Shown here piece after piece: positions 17,546 through 27,484 of a stretch of DNA of 64,000 nucleotides. Both the position numbers and the translations under genes were made by a program. The notes beneath the pieces were generated by a model that was not told the DNA's origin, searched no databases, and saw nothing but the letters and a program-made list of their open reading frames with translations. The DNA is from Rhodohalobacter sp. SW132 (GTDB lineage: Bacteria > Bacteroidota > Rhodothermia > Balneolales > Balneolaceae), in assembly GCF_003390325.1 (NCBI RefSeq), contig NZ_QUOK01000004.1, positions 62,001 through 126,000 of the forward strand, read 5' to 3'. Every line of letters begins with the position of its first letter. Within the stretch, counting starts at the first letter, position 1.

Positions 17546-18520
17546 TCATTTCCGGGTCTTAAGGTGATAAACCACCTTCGGCAGAATTGAAAATTTTTCC
17601 GTGGAATTGAGATAGGCCCGCTCATTGAAAACGTTGTAGTTGTTCTCTTCAATTTTATCCAGAATCCGGCTGTAATTTTCCCGAGCCAGTAAAACAGGCA
17701 GGCGGCTGTCTTTAGTAAGCATCGAAACACCTTTATCCGCTTCTGCATAAAAACGTCGCGCACGCGCAATTTGAAATTTCATAAACTGGATAAATTCAGG
17801 AGTTTTTTCCCTTCTGATCAGGCTCTGTTTTGAAATACCATACTCCTGCAGCTCATCTTCAGGAAGATAAATTCGATCTCGATTTAAGTCTTCCCCGATA
17901 TCCCGCAATATATTGGTAAGCTGCATAGCAATCCCCAGGTCTACCGCGTAATCAAGTGCTTTTTTGTCGGAATATCCAAAAACCTCGCTGGTCATCAAAC
18001 CAACTACCGAAGCAACTTTGTAAGAATAATCGTAGAGTTCGTCGAAAGATGCGTACCGGTTTTTAATCAGATCCATTTTGACGCCTTCAAGCAAAAGCAG
18101 CGGCAACTCCAGTGAAATATTATACGTTTTCAGAGTATCAAAAAATGCAATCAGGATCGGGTCTGACTGCTCTAATCCGTTGTAGCTATTGACCAGGTTC
18201 TGCTTAAATGTATCCAGGCGCTGCTCTACTTCTTTTTCTGTAATCTGATGATTATGAATTAAATCTTCGGCCTCATCAACCAGATCATCCAGGTATCTGC
18301 ACAGGCCATATATTGCAAAAATGCTGCGCTGTTTATGATTTGGCAGAAAACGAGTGGCCATATAGAACGTTTTTGCATGGATGCGGGTGATCGACCTGCA
18401 GTGTGTATAGGCTTTTTGCAAATCCGCATCATCAAGTTCTGTAATTACACCTTTATGGAAATGTGTTTTTTCATAAAACGGGCGAAAGATTGAAACCGGT
18501 AAACGTAACAGACTATTCAT
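17546..18520 (-). CDS. crtB: Phytoene synthase
   Basis: 324 residues. Condenses two geranylgeranyl diphosphates to phytoene, the first committed carotenoid step. The two Asp-rich Mg2+/diphosphate motifs are present: DDLVDEAED (about 77-85) and RDIGEDLNRDRIYLPEDEL (about 205-223), along with SYKVASVVGLMTSEVFGY. The N-terminal 35-40 residues (RLPVSIFRPFYEKTHFHKG) extend beyond many homologues. It is separated from crtY-blh by the metalloprotease and Cls genes and is in the opposite direction, so the carotenoid genes are a loose neighbourhood, not an operon. Squalene synthase is a less likely alternative. Confidence 0.93.
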   Translation of the reverse strand: MNSLLRLPVSIFRPFYEKTHFHKGVITELDDADLQKAYTHCRSITRIHAKTFYMATRFLPNHKQRSIFAIYGLCRYLDDLVDEAEDLIHNHQITEKEVEQRLDTFKQNLVNSYNGLEQSDPILIAFFDTLKTYNISLELPLLLLEGVKMDLIKNRYASFDELYDYSYKVASVVGLMTSEVFGYSDKKALDYAVDLGIAMQLTNILRDIGEDLNRDRIYLPEDELQEYGISKQSLIRREKTPEFIQFMKFQIARARRFYAEADKGVSMLTKDSRLPVLLARENYSRILDKIEENNYNVFNERAYLNSTEKFSILPKVVYHLKTRK

Positions 18521-18699
18521 GCTTCTATGATTAACAAAATTATCACTGATACTGTTACTAATGATTCAGCGATTCAAAATCGTTCCTTTACCATGAATTA
18601 AAGTATTTATCTTGAAATAATTTCACTATTTTTTGTACTTCATTTGAATAGCAGTCAACGTATTCGCTAATTGACCTTTAAAGTTTTATAAAAAACGTA

Positions 18700-19716
18700 A
18701 TGGCTCCTCAAAAAAAAATTACCATCTATCAGGTTGCCCAGCGTGCTGGTGTGGCTATTTCTACTGTTTCGCGTGTATTGAACAACTCTCCTAATGTTTC
18801 CCAGGGTACAAAAGACAAAGTTGAAGAGGCGATCAAAGAGCTAAACTTTCGCCCCCAGGTATCGGCCAGAAAGTTGGCCAGCCGAAAGCCGCAGATGCTC
18901 GCTATTGCCGTTCCATCTTTTACAACACCCTACTATAACGAAGTTCTGAAAGGCGTGAAAGATGAAATCGATGACCTTGATCTTGATATTGTAATTTATA
19001 ATACGGGATCAAAAAACCCTGAAGAGGGAATCCAGAATTTCTTCAATCGCGGTACCGCCGATACGGTTATTACCATAAGCATTGACATCACTGATGAAGT
19101 TCATCACCGGCTGCAGTCTTCTGAAATTCCGATCGTTTTGGTTGGAAGCAGCCACCCGATGTACAACTATTTTGAGCTGAACAACCAGAAAGGTGGATTT
19201 ATGGCGGGCGAACACCTTGTTAAACAGGGCTATAAATCCTTTGGGATGATCCTTCCCGCAATGAATACAAAATCATCGCTGCTGCGTTACAATGGATTTA
19301 TTGATGCACTCAAAGAGTTCAAAATGCCGGTAAATGAAAAATTCTTTGTCCGCGGAGAAAGTAAAAAGCACGCCGGATTTACTGAAGAAGCCGGATTTGA
19401 AGCGATCTATGAATACGACAGAATGGGTGAATTCCCCGAGGCAATATTTTGCTCAAACGATACACAGGCGATCGGAGCATACCATGCCATTTCAAAGCTG
19501 GGATTAAAAATCCCCGAAGATGTTGCTATCATGGGATACGACAATATCAAATTCACGAAGTACCTCGATCTGACAACCATTGATCAGAAAATGTACAGTG
19601 TGGGTGTGGAAGCCACCAAACGTCTTGCACAAATCATCCGGAACAAAGATGAAACGAAGGTTCAAAAAACCATCGATCCGGTACTTATCCCAAGAGGTTC
19701 AACGCTACGAAAGTAA
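18700..19716 (+). CDS. LacI-family transcriptional regulator
   Basis: 338 residues. DNA-binding domain at the N-terminus: ITIYQVAQRAGVAISTVSRV (about 7-26) with the hinge-helix FRPQVSARKLAS (about 49-60). A periplasmic-binding-like sensor domain follows (LAIAVPSFTTPYYNEVLKGV; IMGYDNIKFTKYLDLTTID). Its stop overlaps the purC start by one base, so it is co-transcribed with purC. LacI proteins usually sense sugars, while PurR senses purines; the pairing hints at purine control but that is inference. The effector residues could not be assigned. It could also act on the divergent crtB. Confidence 0.93.
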   Translation: MAPQKKITIYQVAQRAGVAISTVSRVLNNSPNVSQGTKDKVEEAIKELNFRPQVSARKLASRKPQMLAIAVPSFTTPYYNEVLKGVKDEIDDLDLDIVIYNTGSKNPEEGIQNFFNRGTADTVITISIDITDEVHHRLQSSEIPIVLVGSSHPMYNYFELNNQKGGFMAGEHLVKQGYKSFGMILPAMNTKSSLLRYNGFIDALKEFKMPVNEKFFVRGESKKHAGFTEEAGFEAIYEYDRMGEFPEAIFCSNDTQAIGAYHAISKLGLKIPEDVAIMGYDNIKFTKYLDLTTIDQKMYSVGVEATKRLAQIIRNKDETKVQKTIDPVLIPRGSTLRK

Positions 19717-20678
19717 TGACCAACCGCACTGATCGAGAGTTTCCCCTGGAGAACTGCATCTACGACACACGGTGTCCCGGCCTGCCAGAACCGTACCGTG
19801 GTAAAGTGAGGGACGTATATCCTCTGAATGATAAGACGCTGGGTATTGTGGTGACCGATCGCATCAGCGCATTTGATCATATCATGGGAGAGGCAATACC
19901 GTTCAAAGGCCAGATTCTGAACCTGCTTTCAAAATTTCAGTTTGAAGCCGTTGCCGATATCATTCCTACTCATATGATTGAAGTACCGCACAACAATGTA
20001 ACGATTGCGCGGCGATGCGATCCAATACCCATTGAGGTGGTTGTCCGCGGATACCTGACGGGGCACGCGTGGAGAGAGTATAAATCGGGAAAACGAATGC
20101 TTTGCGGAGCATCTATGCCTACAGGCATGAAAGAGCACCAGGCATTTCCCAAACCGATCCTCACCCCTGCCACAAAAGCGGAAGAAGGCCATGATGAAGA
20201 TATTTCACCAGCTGAAATTCTCGAAAAAGGGATTGTAGAAGAAAATCTCTGGCAGCAGATCGAACAGAAAGCATTTGAACTCTTTGAACGCGGCAGTGAA
20301 ATTGCCGACAGGCAAGGCCTGATCCTTGTTGATACCAAATATGAATTTGGACTGTGGAACGGAGAACTCACACTTATCGATGAAGTTCATACATCCGATT
20401 CATCCCGATATTTTTATAAAAACGGGTATAAAAGACGTCTGGAAAACGATGAGCAGCAAAAACAACTCTCCAAAGAATTTTTGCGCGAATGGCTGATGGA
20501 AAAAGGTTTCAGCGGCAAAGAAGGACAGCAAGTACCCACACTACCCGACTCCTTTCGATGGAGTGTCTATAACCGGTACAAGGAGCTCTTTGAAGTATTA
20601 ACCGGAAATATATTTGAACCGGAAGAAATCACGGAGTTTAATGAGACACTGGAAAAGATTCTCAAGAGATATCAATAG
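19716..20678 (+). CDS. purC: Phosphoribosylaminoimidazole-succinocarboxamide synthase
   Basis: 320 residues, the longer SAICAR synthase type usual in Bacteroidota and eukaryote-like lineages. It joins CAIR and aspartate with ATP in de novo purine synthesis. Family blocks: YRGKVRDVYPLNDKTLGIV (N-terminal ATP-binding), VTDRISAFDHIMGEAIPFKG, VVRGYLTGHAWREY, ADRQGLILVDTKYEFGL and IDEVHTSDSSRYF with the catalytic-loop residues. Coupled to the upstream LacI regulator by a one-base overlap (TAATG). Confidence 0.97.
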   Translation: MTNRTDREFPLENCIYDTRCPGLPEPYRGKVRDVYPLNDKTLGIVVTDRISAFDHIMGEAIPFKGQILNLLSKFQFEAVADIIPTHMIEVPHNNVTIARRCDPIPIEVVVRGYLTGHAWREYKSGKRMLCGASMPTGMKEHQAFPKPILTPATKAEEGHDEDISPAEILEKGIVEENLWQQIEQKAFELFERGSEIADRQGLILVDTKYEFGLWNGELTLIDEVHTSDSSRYFYKNGYKRRLENDEQQKQLSKEFLREWLMEKGFSGKEGQQVPTLPDSFRWSVYNRYKELFEVLTGNIFEPEEITEFNETLEKILKRYQ

Positions 20679-20739
20679 CAGCTGATAACTTTATCAATTC
20701 CTAAATCAGCACAATTCGATTTTGGCTGTTGATTTTTGA

Positions 20740-21459
20740 TTACATGGGAGCTACACGCCCGTGTTGCGGCTGGATGATAATCTCTTCAACCAGCGTTCGT
20801 TTGGTTAATTGAGACATGGTAACGATCAAAGAAGCCACATCCGAAGGATTGATTAATTTATCCGGACTCATATCCGATTCTTTCCAGGATGTGGAGTGTG
20901 TCTGCCCGAGGTTAATGGCCGTAACTCCAATTTCGGTATCTTTCAGCTCTTCCCGGAGGGATCGTGTGTAACCCAGAAGTGCGTGTTTGGCAGATGCATA
21001 GGCGCCGCTTTCAGCCAGGCCGCGAAGCGCGCCCACTGAGCAGATGTTTATGATAAGTGCGCGATCCAGTTTTAGAAGATCCTTCAAAAAACGGTTCACG
21101 ATATGAACGGCCGTAAATAGATTTACGTCAATCTGCTCTTTAAACTCTCCCGGTGATGTTTCGGTTGTTTTTTTATAAAGATAACTTCCGGCGTTATTGA
21201 TGATAATTCCGGGAAGAGGAATGTCTGGGTCAATCGAAAGCTGAGAGATCTGATCGGGATCGGTGGCATCACAAACCAGGATTTCTACCTTCGATGCACC
21301 CGCTTTTATACACAAGTCACGGGTTTCATTCAGCATTTGCTCATTCCGCGCAAGCAGTAAAATCGGCCGGTTGGTAGAGGCTGCAAATGTGATGGCAACA
21401 CTGCGCCCTATCCCCCGGCTTGCACCGGTGATGAGTACAGATGATTTGAGATACTCCAT
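20740..21459 (-). CDS. Short-chain dehydrogenase/reductase
   Basis: 239 residues. Classical SDR: cofactor motif TGASRGIG (about 11-18, basic residues after it suggest NADPH), NNAGSY, and the catalytic set S-x-Y-x3-K in ICSVGALRGLAESGAYASAK. The tail VEEIIIQPQ is also typical. Its ATG overlaps the queE stop by one base, making queD-queE-SDR one operon. Sepiapterin-reductase-like or ketoacyl-reductase-like activity are both possible; the pterin-type chemistry of QueD makes a pterin substrate worth testing. Product not assigned. Confidence 0.88.
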   Translation of the reverse strand: MEYLKSSVLITGASRGIGRSVAITFAASTNRPILLLARNEQMLNETRDLCIKAGASKVEILVCDATDPDQISQLSIDPDIPLPGIIINNAGSYLYKKTTETSPGEFKEQIDVNLFTAVHIVNRFLKDLLKLDRALIINICSVGALRGLAESGAYASAKHALLGYTRSLREELKDTEIGVTAINLGQTHSTSWKESDMSPDKLINPSDVASLIVTMSQLTKRTLVEEIIIQPQHGRVAPM

Positions 21460-22115
21460 TACGGAACATTCATAAATTTGTGCGTCTGCAGGCTAATGCC
21501 CCATTGTGGATTTTTCTTCACATAATCCACTATCAGTTTGACAGATGATGGCGTCTCCCACTCCGGCTGCAGCAGCAATTGTGTAGAGGGCGGACATTTT
21601 TTAGCATTCAGCTCCGCCCACTCAATATCTTTATTTTTCAGAACCACAACTTTCAGCTCATCTACATACGGGAAATTTTCATCCAGCGGTTTTTTGAAAC
21701 GTTTTGGAGAGAGCGTGACCCAATCGAGCTGACCGGACAGCGGTGATGATCCGCTTGTTTCGATATGCACATCCAGCCCTTCCTGCTTCAGGCGCACAGA
21801 TAACGGTTCAAGGTTATGCAGCAACGGTTCTCCTCCAGTAATTACCGCGAATTCAGCGCCGCTATCCACCGCACGCTTAACAATATCGCCAGTTCGGGTC
21901 ATAGGATGTTTCTCTTCATCCCAGCTCTCCTTCACATCACACCACCAGCAATTTACATCACAGCCGGCCGTGCGAATAAAATAGGCTGCACGTCCCGTAT
22001 GCGCTCCTTCTCCCTGGATGGTATAGAAATCTTCGACCAATGGATATTCCACAGCGTCCATCTCAAGGTTTCCGGCCTTTTCCATCGTATTTATTGATCT
22101 TGTTTGTTTATACAT
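21459..22115 (-). CDS. queE: 7-carboxy-7-deazaguanine synthase
   Basis: 218 residues from the ATG that overlaps the queD stop; a second ATG ten codons later (22085) is equally possible, and longer readings overlap queD too far. Radical SAM enzyme that contracts 6-carboxytetrahydropterin to 7-carboxy-7-deazaguanine on the way to queuosine. Evidence: DFYTIQGEGAHTGRAAYFIR, the [4Fe-4S] motif C-x3-C-x2-C in AGCDVNCWWCDVKESW, FAVITGGEPLLH, VHIETSGSSPL and LLQPEW. The cluster motif is the canonical spacing, not the expanded one of some QueE. Confidence 0.95.
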   Translation of the reverse strand: MYKQTRSINTMEKAGNLEMDAVEYPLVEDFYTIQGEGAHTGRAAYFIRTAGCDVNCWWCDVKESWDEEKHPMTRTGDIVKRAVDSGAEFAVITGGEPLLHNLEPLSVRLKQEGLDVHIETSGSSPLSGQLDWVTLSPKRFKKPLDENFPYVDELKVVVLKNKDIEWAELNAKKCPPSTQLLLQPEWETPSSVKLIVDYVKKNPQWGISLQTHKFMNVP

Positions 22116-22497
22116 CCTGATCGGTGTATTCAACCCAGCTTGTCTCGGTCTCCCAAACGGTGACGTGAAGATCGATATCAGCCGGTATTCTATTTTTAGT
22201 TTCTTTGTGAATATACTCTGCAATTCGCTCTGCAGTGGTGGCTACCGGAATTTCCTCATTCAAAACAGAATGGTCAAGCCCGCCTTTTTTTGAGTCAGAC
22301 GCTGCCCACTTCAGCTCTTTAAAATCGCACACCATATCCGGTGTTTTCAGGTATTTTGATGGATTCAGTTTGTGTGATTTCGCTTTGATATGCACTTTAT
22401 AGGTGTGTCCGTGCATACGTCCGCACTTCCCGTCATACCCATCTATAAAATGAGCGGCATCAAATTTAAACTCGGTATGTAGTACCCAGGTCGGCAT
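22108..22497 (-). CDS. queD: 6-carboxytetrahydropterin synthase
   Basis: 129 residues. QueD turns dihydroneopterin triphosphate into 6-carboxytetrahydropterin for queuosine. Zinc ligands H16 (DAAHF), H29 and H31 (RMHGHTYKV) and the catalytic C25 (GKCGRM) are all present, and DHSVLNEE and VWETETSWVEY complete the active site. First gene of queD-queE-SDR. Length fits. Confidence 0.97.
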   Translation of the reverse strand: MPTWVLHTEFKFDAAHFIDGYDGKCGRMHGHTYKVHIKAKSHKLNPSKYLKTPDMVCDFKELKWAASDSKKGGLDHSVLNEEIPVATTAERIAEYIHKETKNRIPADIDLHVTVWETETSWVEYTDQDV

Positions 22498-22858
22498 ATC
22501 AGTAATTCTTCAACTAAAATTTATTTTTCAGAGCGATGTCAACAATCACAGCCTTTTAAAATAAGGATTATATCGGTAGCAATCATTCTTCGATTTCGCC
22601 CTTTCACAGAGTGTATAATTACGCAAATCGGTACATTTTTTTGGGTGATGATACCACACCAAGTTCAGTGTTGAGTTAATGACAAGGAATCCACATTCAT
22701 TCAGCGGAGGTGCCATCGGTGACACACAATTTTCTGAACCCTCCACACCGAACGACTTTTTACAGCTTCTATTTTGTGTGATCAACTCTCAAAACCTATA
22801 TTCATAAAATTTCATTTTCTATTTAAAATCGCTTCAATTTCAACCTGCCAATAATTGT
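22498..22858. other. Intergenic stretch, no gene assigned
   Basis: 361 bp between queD and the S10 peptidase gene; a divergent promoter region is expected here. A 79-codon minus-strand frame exists but has no ribosome site, low conservation clues and Cys-rich, unusual composition, so I do not call it. No repeat or stable hairpin stands out. Confidence 0.4.
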
Positions 22859-24385
22859 ATGTATTGCATGAATGATAATGCTACTTCCCTCCACCAAAAT
22901 ATACTATCCGGAATCTTTGTGATTCTGTTAACACTATTGAGTTTTGAATTTACACATGCACAAAATCGAACCCTCGATGCAGACAGTTCTGTTACGACTG
23001 AATCGCAGGTAACCATAAACGGGGAGACGATTCCCTATCGTGCGACAGCCGGAACGCAGCCGGTCTGGAATAGTGATGGCGAGCCTGATGCCGCACTTTT
23101 TTATGTCTTCTATGAACGTACGGATATTGATGATACAGCTCGCCGGCCACTTGTATTCTCATTCAACGGGGGGCCGGGCTCAGCGTCGGTTTGGATGCAT
23201 ATCGGGTACACCGGGCCGAGATTTCTGAATATTGATGATGAGGGGTATCCTGTTCAGCCATACGGCGTTACAGAAAACAACCATTCTATCCTCGATGTAG
23301 CAGATATTGTTTACATCGACCCGGTAAACACCGGTTTTTCAAGAATTTTAAATGATGATGCAGACCGAAACGATTTTTTTGGGGTGAATGCAGACATCCG
23401 CTACCTCGCGGAATGGATTGATAACTTCGTTTCACGACACGGCCGCTGGTCTTCCCCGAAATATCTGAAAGGAGAAAGTTACGGCACGACTCGTGTTGCA
23501 GGCCTTGCGCGTCAGCTGCAGAGTTCGCACTGGATGTTTTTCAATGGCGTGATTTTGGTGTCTCCCACCGGTATGGGCCTCGAACCGCCGGCAATGACTC
23601 CGCGCTCTGAAATCCTGAAATTACCCTATTATGCTGCCACCGCATGGTATCATGAAGAGCTGGAACCCGACCTCCAAAACCTGGATCTATATGATATTCT
23701 TTCGGAAGTTGAAGATTTCACCATTGAAACCTACCTCCCGGCAGTTGCCCGCGGCGGAACACTCGACCCGGCTGAACGCGATGACATCGCTCTACAGGTG
23801 GCCCGCTACTCCGGCATCGATAAACAACATATCCTGGATTATAACCTCACCATCCCAACCTCATTTTTCTGGAAAGAGCTGCGCAGGGACAAAGGCGAAA
23901 CCGTTGGGCGCCTCGACTCCCGGTATCGTGGAATTGATCGTATGAATGCAGGAAACAGCTATGATCACGATCCGGCGCTTACCAGCTGGAATCACTCCTT
24001 TACACCGGCTATTAATCATTATCTGAGGGAAGAACTGGGGTATCAAACAGATTTAAAGTATAACATATTCGGACCGGTACATCCATGGGACCGCAGCGGA
24101 AATTCAACCGCTGAAGATCTGAGAAGAGCTATGGGTGAAAATCCCTACCTGCATGTGATGGTCCAATCCGGTTACTATGATGGTGCTACGGATTATTTCT
24201 CTGCGAAATATGTGATGTGGAATATGGATCGCAGCGGGAAGGTGCAGGACCGGCTTCGGTTTGAAGGATACAGAAGCGGCCACATGATGTATCTGCGACA
24301 GGAAGATTTGGTAACCAGTAATGAACATATCCGGGAATTTATTCTCGATTCACTCCCCGGTGACGGAGTTCCGGCTGATTATTAA
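22859..24385 (+). CDS. Secreted S10-family serine carboxypeptidase
   Basis: 508 residues. Signal peptide with hydrophobic core (ILSGIFVILLTLLSFEFTHAQ). S10 fold: FSFNGGPGSASVW (oxyanion region), YIDPVNTGFSR and the nucleophile box GESYGTTR with Ser207. Candidates for the Asp and His of the triad lie in SGYYDGATDYF and YRSGHMMYL near the C-terminus. Such enzymes remove C-terminal residues from peptides in the periplasm or outside. Two start codons three codons apart are possible; the first is given. Stands alone. Confidence 0.93.
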   Translation: MYCMNDNATSLHQNILSGIFVILLTLLSFEFTHAQNRTLDADSSVTTESQVTINGETIPYRATAGTQPVWNSDGEPDAALFYVFYERTDIDDTARRPLVFSFNGGPGSASVWMHIGYTGPRFLNIDDEGYPVQPYGVTENNHSILDVADIVYIDPVNTGFSRILNDDADRNDFFGVNADIRYLAEWIDNFVSRHGRWSSPKYLKGESYGTTRVAGLARQLQSSHWMFFNGVILVSPTGMGLEPPAMTPRSEILKLPYYAATAWYHEELEPDLQNLDLYDILSEVEDFTIETYLPAVARGGTLDPAERDDIALQVARYSGIDKQHILDYNLTIPTSFFWKELRRDKGETVGRLDSRYRGIDRMNAGNSYDHDPALTSWNHSFTPAINHYLREELGYQTDLKYNIFGPVHPWDRSGNSTAEDLRRAMGENPYLHVMVQSGYYDGATDYFSAKYVMWNMDRSGKVQDRLRFEGYRSGHMMYLRQEDLVTSNEHIREFILDSLPGDGVPADY

Positions 24386-24428
24386 CCTCCGTTTGATGAA
24401 TAAACATTTCTATTATTCGGCATTAAGT

Positions 24429-24450
24429 CTCTCCGTTTTCAGGCGGAGAG
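24429..24450 (+). terminator. Hairpin downstream of the S10 peptidase gene
   Basis: Perfect CTCTCCG/CGGAGAG stem, 8-nt loop, 44 bp past the stop codon. No T-run follows, so it may stabilise or delimit the transcript and not act as a classical terminator. Confidence 0.45.
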
Positions 24451-24510
24451 CTATGGCGGGATAATATTGATCGTTGAGAATCTTCTACCCATCACACATA
24501 ATTCAGCACA

Positions 24511-24541
24511 ACTCAGCGTGGTACTTTGCGAAACTCTGCGA
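24511..24541 (+). repeat. Short intergenic repeat, copy 1
   Basis: The core ACTC-n-GCG, then TAC, GCGAAA and TCTGCGA resembles the sequence at 48208-48237 (about 23 of 31 positions with a one-base gap). Both are in gene-free DNA. Similar short motifs recur in Bacteroidota intergenic DNA. Confidence 0.4.
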
Positions 24542-24575
24542 GTATAAAACCATACGATTTTATGGTTTATATACT
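24541..24575 (-). terminator. AT-rich hairpin after rho
   Basis: AGTATAAAACCAT pairs with ATGGTTTATATACT with one bulged base around an 8-nt loop, 17 bp past the rho stop. No long T-run on the minus strand, so a weak or rho-influenced terminator is plausible. Confidence 0.4.
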
Positions 24576-24591
24576 TATATGCATCTAATTT

Positions 24592-26103
24592 CTACTTGTT
24601 CATCGAAATCAGAAACTCTTCGTTTGAAGGGGTTCCTTTCATTTTATCGAGCAGAAACTCCATTGCCTCAAAGGCATTGTGCTGGTTGAGGTAACGGCGC
24701 AAAAGCACCACTTTTTCTCTCTCTTCATCGGAAACGATAAGTTCTTCACGCCGGGTTCCGCTTTTGAATACGTCAATGGCGGGGAAAATACGTCGTTCGG
24801 CAAGTCGCCTGTCCAGCACCAGTTCCATGTTACCGGTTCCCTTAAACTCTTCGAAAATTACATCGTCCATCCGCGACCCGGTATCCACCAGTGCAGTTGC
24901 AATGATGGTGAGACTTCCGCCATCTTCGATATTCCGCGCGGAGCTGAAAAGCTGCCGCGGTGCTTTCAGCGCTTCCGAATCGATACCGCCCGACATGGTT
25001 CGTCCTGAGTTGGTGCCAGCTACGTTATACGCGCGTCCCAGCCGGGTGATGGAGTCCATTAGCAACAGAACATCATGGCCGCTTTCCACAAGGCGTTTTG
25101 CTTTTTCAAATACAATTTCAGACAACCCGATATGATTTTCCGGCTTCTCATCAAATGTTGAAGCTACAACTTCGGCATCATTTACCGTTCGCTGCATCTC
25201 TGTAACCTCTTCCGGACGTTCATCAACCAGAAGAATGATCACTTTCGTTTCGGGATTATTTTTGTTTACAGAATTGGCAATATCCCGCATAATTGTGGTT
25301 TTCCCGGTTTTAGGCTGGGCTACAATCAAGCCCCTCTGCCCTTTTCCAATCGGAGCAAAAAGATCGATCAGGCGGGTGGTATATTGTGATGGATGCGTTT
25401 CAAGTTTGTAACGCATATCGGGATAAACCGGCATCAGGTCTTCAAAATCGCCCCTGTTATCCATATCGGTAGGAATACGTCCATTCACTCCCTCTACCCT
25501 TAGCAGTGCGAAATAGCGCTCGCCAACTTTGGGCGGACGAATGATACCAATCACACAATCACCCTGGCGCAAGCGAAACCGTTTAATCTGAGATGGAGAT
25601 ACATAGATATCATCCGGGCTCGCCTTATAATTATAGTTTACGGAACGCAGAAAACCATAACCATCGGGAAGAATTTCAAGTGTGCCCTCGTTAAGCAGAA
25701 ATTTACCCAAATCGGGTTTAATCTCTTCAAGGCGTTCATCAAGCGAAGGGGCTTCTGATTCGGGCAGCACATTGCTTACATGCTTTTTATTTTTTTTATA
25801 CTGGCCTCTTTTTTTGCCCTTGTGTTCCTGCATCTGCTTTTTGCGGTTCTGGTCCGACCTTCGATTGTCGTACGTCTGAATATGAGAATCCTGTCCATAT
25901 TCAATATTAGGCACACCAGCCCCGGAAGATGAGTCGCTTTCGGATTTCTGTGTATCCGCAATCCGTTCAATCAAACTCTGTTTTCGAAGTGTTGAAACAC
26001 CTTTCAGCCCGATTGATTTCGCGATCTCTTTGAGCTCTTTAACAGATTTTTTTTGTAGTGATTCCAAATCAGTATATGATGTATCGGTTTGATTCTCCGA
26101 CAT
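24592..26103 (-). CDS. rho: Transcription termination factor Rho
   Basis: 503 residues. Hexameric RNA helicase that releases RNA polymerase. Order: Rho_N SAP-like helices ([19 protein letters not shown]), a Lys/Arg/Gln/Ser-rich linker of about 75 residues ([20 protein letters not shown]), the cold-shock RNA-binding domain ([13 protein letters not shown]), Walker [14 protein letters not shown], Walker [17 protein letters not shown]-loop/R-loop [17 protein letters not shown]. The linker insertion between Rho_N and CSD is typical of Bacteroidota relatives. Walker A is VAQPKTGKT, not the VAPPKAGKT of E. coli. Solitary gene. Confidence 0.98.
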   Translation of the reverse strand: MSENQTDTSYTDLESLQKKSVKELKEIAKSIGLKGVSTLRKQSLIERIADTQKSESDSSSGAGVPNIEYGQDSHIQTYDNRRSDQNRKKQMQEHKGKKRGQYKKNKKHVSNVLPESEAPSLDERLEEIKPDLGKFLLNEGTLEILPDGYGFLRSVNYNYKASPDDIYVSPSQIKRFRLRQGDCVIGIIRPPKVGERYFALLRVEGVNGRIPTDMDNRGDFEDLMPVYPDMRYKLETHPSQYTTRLIDLFAPIGKGQRGLIVAQPKTGKTTIMRDIANSVNKNNPETKVIILLVDERPEEVTEMQRTVNDAEVVASTFDEKPENHIGLSEIVFEKAKRLVESGHDVLLLMDSITRLGRAYNVAGTNSGRTMSGGIDSEALKAPRQLFSSARNIEDGGSLTIIATALVDTGSRMDDVIFEEFKGTGNMELVLDRRLAERRIFPAIDVFKSGTRREELIVSDEEREKVVLLRRYLNQHNAFEAMEFLLDKMKGTPSNEEFLISMNK

Positions 26104-26218
26104 AAGTAAATATTAATTCTTGAGTAAATTTCATGTAGAATAACGTACTGCCGTATTCGTGGAGTACGACGAAGAAAAGATCAGTTCTTTTGAGTAGTCT
26201 GGAAAAGGTTTGAACCGG

Positions 26219-27484
26219 TTATTGAGCAATAATGTTTCCCATCCATCGCCTAACGGTTTGATAAAAGTAAAAACTTCCTCCAAAAATTACTAATTCTGTT
26301 TTTTTATTTACAATCCAGCCTGTTTCTAAATCTTCATCTTTAACAGGCAATTTCGTTGCGTACTTAAAATATTTTTGATATTGCTCCTCCCCGGCAGCCC
26401 GTTCCGAATTGATCGGATAATAATATAATGAACCGGTTTTTGATACCAGTGAAGCCGTTTTACTATTGAGTTTATCAGACATCATAGCAAGCACGAATGT
26501 CCATTGGTCCAAAGGGGCTATTTCCTTTAATTGCCGGATCAGGAGCGAAAGTGAATCTGTGTTATGAGCTCCATCATAATACCATTGCAGATCCGGGTGC
26601 AGCTGACGGAAGGACGCTCCGTCGGGATATCGTTTTTGCCACTCATCTAAGCCATCTTGCAGAGACAGTAATGATACGGGATATTGTTCACTTAAACAAC
26701 GTACTACTGAATAGACGATTGGCAGATTCAATTTCTCGGACAGCAAAAACGGACGTGCTGCATCTCCGCTCCCGGTAATCATAGTGTGGTATTCCGGAAT
26801 TTGTGCAGCCTTTATCCATTCAGATTTTACCTTCTCAGCGATCGATTCAATTACCTGATCCGCTTCTGCGGGCAGATTTCCAGTTACCACAGGCCGGCCG
26901 GGTTTGATGATTCCCGCTTTTTCAGCTGCAATCTGTGCAATTGTATTTCCAAGAATATCGGTATGGTCCAGGCTAATCGAGGTGACTAAACTTACAAGAG
27001 GTTTCACAATATTTGTAGCATCAAGACGCCCGCCAAGCCCGGTTTCGTATATGGCAATATCCACCTCCTGGTCACTAAAATACCAGAACGCTATCACCGC
27101 CGAGAGCTCAAAGTAGGTTAAAGAGTGCGTTTCGAGTTCGGTTTCGTGCCGCTGAAAAAATTCCACAAGTTTGGCATCTGGAATCATTTGAGCGTCAACC
27201 GAGATCCGCTCCCTGTACTCTACCAAATGGGGCGATGTAAATAAACCCGTTTTATAACCGGCTGACTGGTACACCGATGCAAGTATCCGGCATGTTGTGC
27301 CCTTTCCATTTGTACCCGCTACATGAATGCACGGAGTGGAGAGATGCGGATTTCCAATCTTTTCGCAAAAATCCCTGATTGAATCGAGCGAAAAGTTTGC
27401 CGCGGATGCACCGCTTCTGCCAAACATCGGTATCGAATCTATGTAACCGTACACATCATCGGCCGTTTGAAATCGGGTACTCAC
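26219..27484 (-). CDS. folC: Folylpolyglutamate synthase / dihydrofolate synthase
   Basis: 421 residues. Adds glutamate to dihydropteroate and to folates. Mur-ligase fold: P-loop HVAGTNGKGTT (GTNGKG at 57-62), GLFTSPHLVEYRERI, VDIAIYETGLGGRLDATNI, SLDHTDILGNTIAQIAAEKAGI and the C-terminal WYYDGAHNTDSL. GTG start overlapping the previous stop by 4 bp (GTGA), so it is coupled to the aminotransferase-IV gene; that supports a folate role for both. Last gene of its operon. Confidence 0.97.
   Translation of the reverse strand: MSTRFQTADDVYGYIDSIPMFGRSGASAANFSLDSIRDFCEKIGNPHLSTPCIHVAGTNGKGTTCRILASVYQSAGYKTGLFTSPHLVEYRERISVDAQMIPDAKLVEFFQRHETELETHSLTYFELSAVIAFWYFSDQEVDIAIYETGLGGRLDATNIVKPLVSLVTSISLDHTDILGNTIAQIAAEKAGIIKPGRPVVTGNLPAEADQVIESIAEKVKSEWIKAAQIPEYHTMITGSGDAARPFLLSEKLNLPIVYSVVRCLSEQYPVSLLSLQDGLDEWQKRYPDGASFRQLHPDLQWYYDGAHNTDSLSLLIRQLKEIAPLDQWTFVLAMMSDKLNSKTASLVSKTGSLYYYPINSERAAGEEQYQKYFKYATKLPVKDEDLETGWIVNKKTELVIFGGSFYFYQTVRRWMGNIIAQ

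Noticed and set aside
22546-22785. 79-codon minus-strand frame in the queD-S10 gap
   Set aside because: No ribosome site, no recognisable family and no neighbour link; possible decayed DNA only.
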